Shown here: one piece after another, positions 63,785 through 64,000 of the stretch
How positions within the stretch are numbered: the stretch's first letter is position 1
How the letters are laid out: each line of letters begins with the position of its first letter
Assembly (NCBI GenBank): GCA_020796225.1
Contig: CM036761.1
Span: 35,228,928 to 35,292,927, forward strand
Source of the DNA: Arion vulgaris
Lineage: Eukaryota > Mollusca > Gastropoda > Stylommatophora > Arionidae
Length of the DNA: 64,000 nucleotides
Reading direction: 5' to 3'
The notes under the pieces: model-generated
Databases searched by the model: none
The model's input: the letters and a program-made list of their open reading frames with translations, nothing else
What the model was told of the DNA's origin: nothing
Position numbers and translations under genes: made by a program

Positions 63785-64000
63785 GTGGAACTCTAATTAC
63801 TTTACGTTACTAGACTTTACATAAACTGCCATCTATTTCACGTTACTAGACTTTACATAAACCGTTTTCTATTTTACGTTACTAGACTTTACATAAACCG
63901 CCATCTATTTCGCGTTACTAGACTTTACATAAACCGCCATCTATTTTACGTTACTAGACTTTACATAAACTGTCTTCTATTTTACGTTACTAGACTTTAC
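63785..64000. repeat. 36-bp minisatellite running off the window end
   Basis: Unit ACGTTACTAGACTTTACATA then AACCGCCATCTATTTT, six copies within the window; the array is truncated by the edge. Confidence 0.94.

Overview
The window is eukaryotic, repeat-saturated, AT-rich DNA, almost certainly from an invertebrate animal. The evidence is many 5'-truncated non-LTR retrotransposons (LINEs), at least eight families of tRNA-headed SINEs, a Tc1/mariner and a hAT DNA transposon, hAT-type miniature elements (MITEs), long (CT)n, (TA)n and (CA)n microsatellites, and more than a dozen minisatellites. The style (a conserved-core SINE superfamily, (GA)n-tailed LINEs, a long-spaced DDE mariner) fits a mollusc or other lophotrochozoan, but the sequence does not prove the taxon. 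I see no intact host gene. One short cysteine-rich open stretch (2096-2214) looks like a possible 3' terminal exon and is the only host-gene candidate. Local labels (SINE-A to SINE-L, LINE L-A to L-J, element X) are mine.

0-10 kb: a LINE tail, 72-bp and 11-bp arrays, a LINE C-terminus, the cysteine-rich exon candidate, a SINE-H copy, then element X copy 1 (about 3985-7018), which carries an inserted 1-kb LINE with a 14-bp target duplication. 10-22 kb: SINE and LINE fragments, an 18-bp array, a SINE-H nested inside another SINE-H, and a repeated element with a U2-snRNA-like head. 22-30 kb: a complete but dead Tc1/mariner-type element (22619-24800) with TA duplications and about 107-bp inverted repeats, then a nested SINE/satellite locus (26.5-27.9 kb) and a 48-bp array. 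30-42 kb: LINE tails, MITEs with perfect 8-bp duplications, and a full-length dead hAT element (37542-39728). 42-52 kb: more SINEs and LINE tails, a 44-bp array with a perfect hairpin, and a 53-bp array with higher-order structure. 52-58 kb: element X copy 2 (52979-55470) and a LINE RNase H domain with all its catalytic residues. 58-64 kb: SINEs and LINE tails, then a 1.2-kb array built from the head of a SINE, and a 36-bp array running off the end.

The elements do not form a pathway. They record successive insertions: LINEs into X, MITEs into LINEs and minisatellites, and SINEs into LINEs and into each other. A recurring theme is that tandem arrays begin inside or at the edge of retroposons, especially at tRNA-like promoter heads. 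All intervals are read by eye; edges of diverged repeats are good to roughly 5-20 bases.
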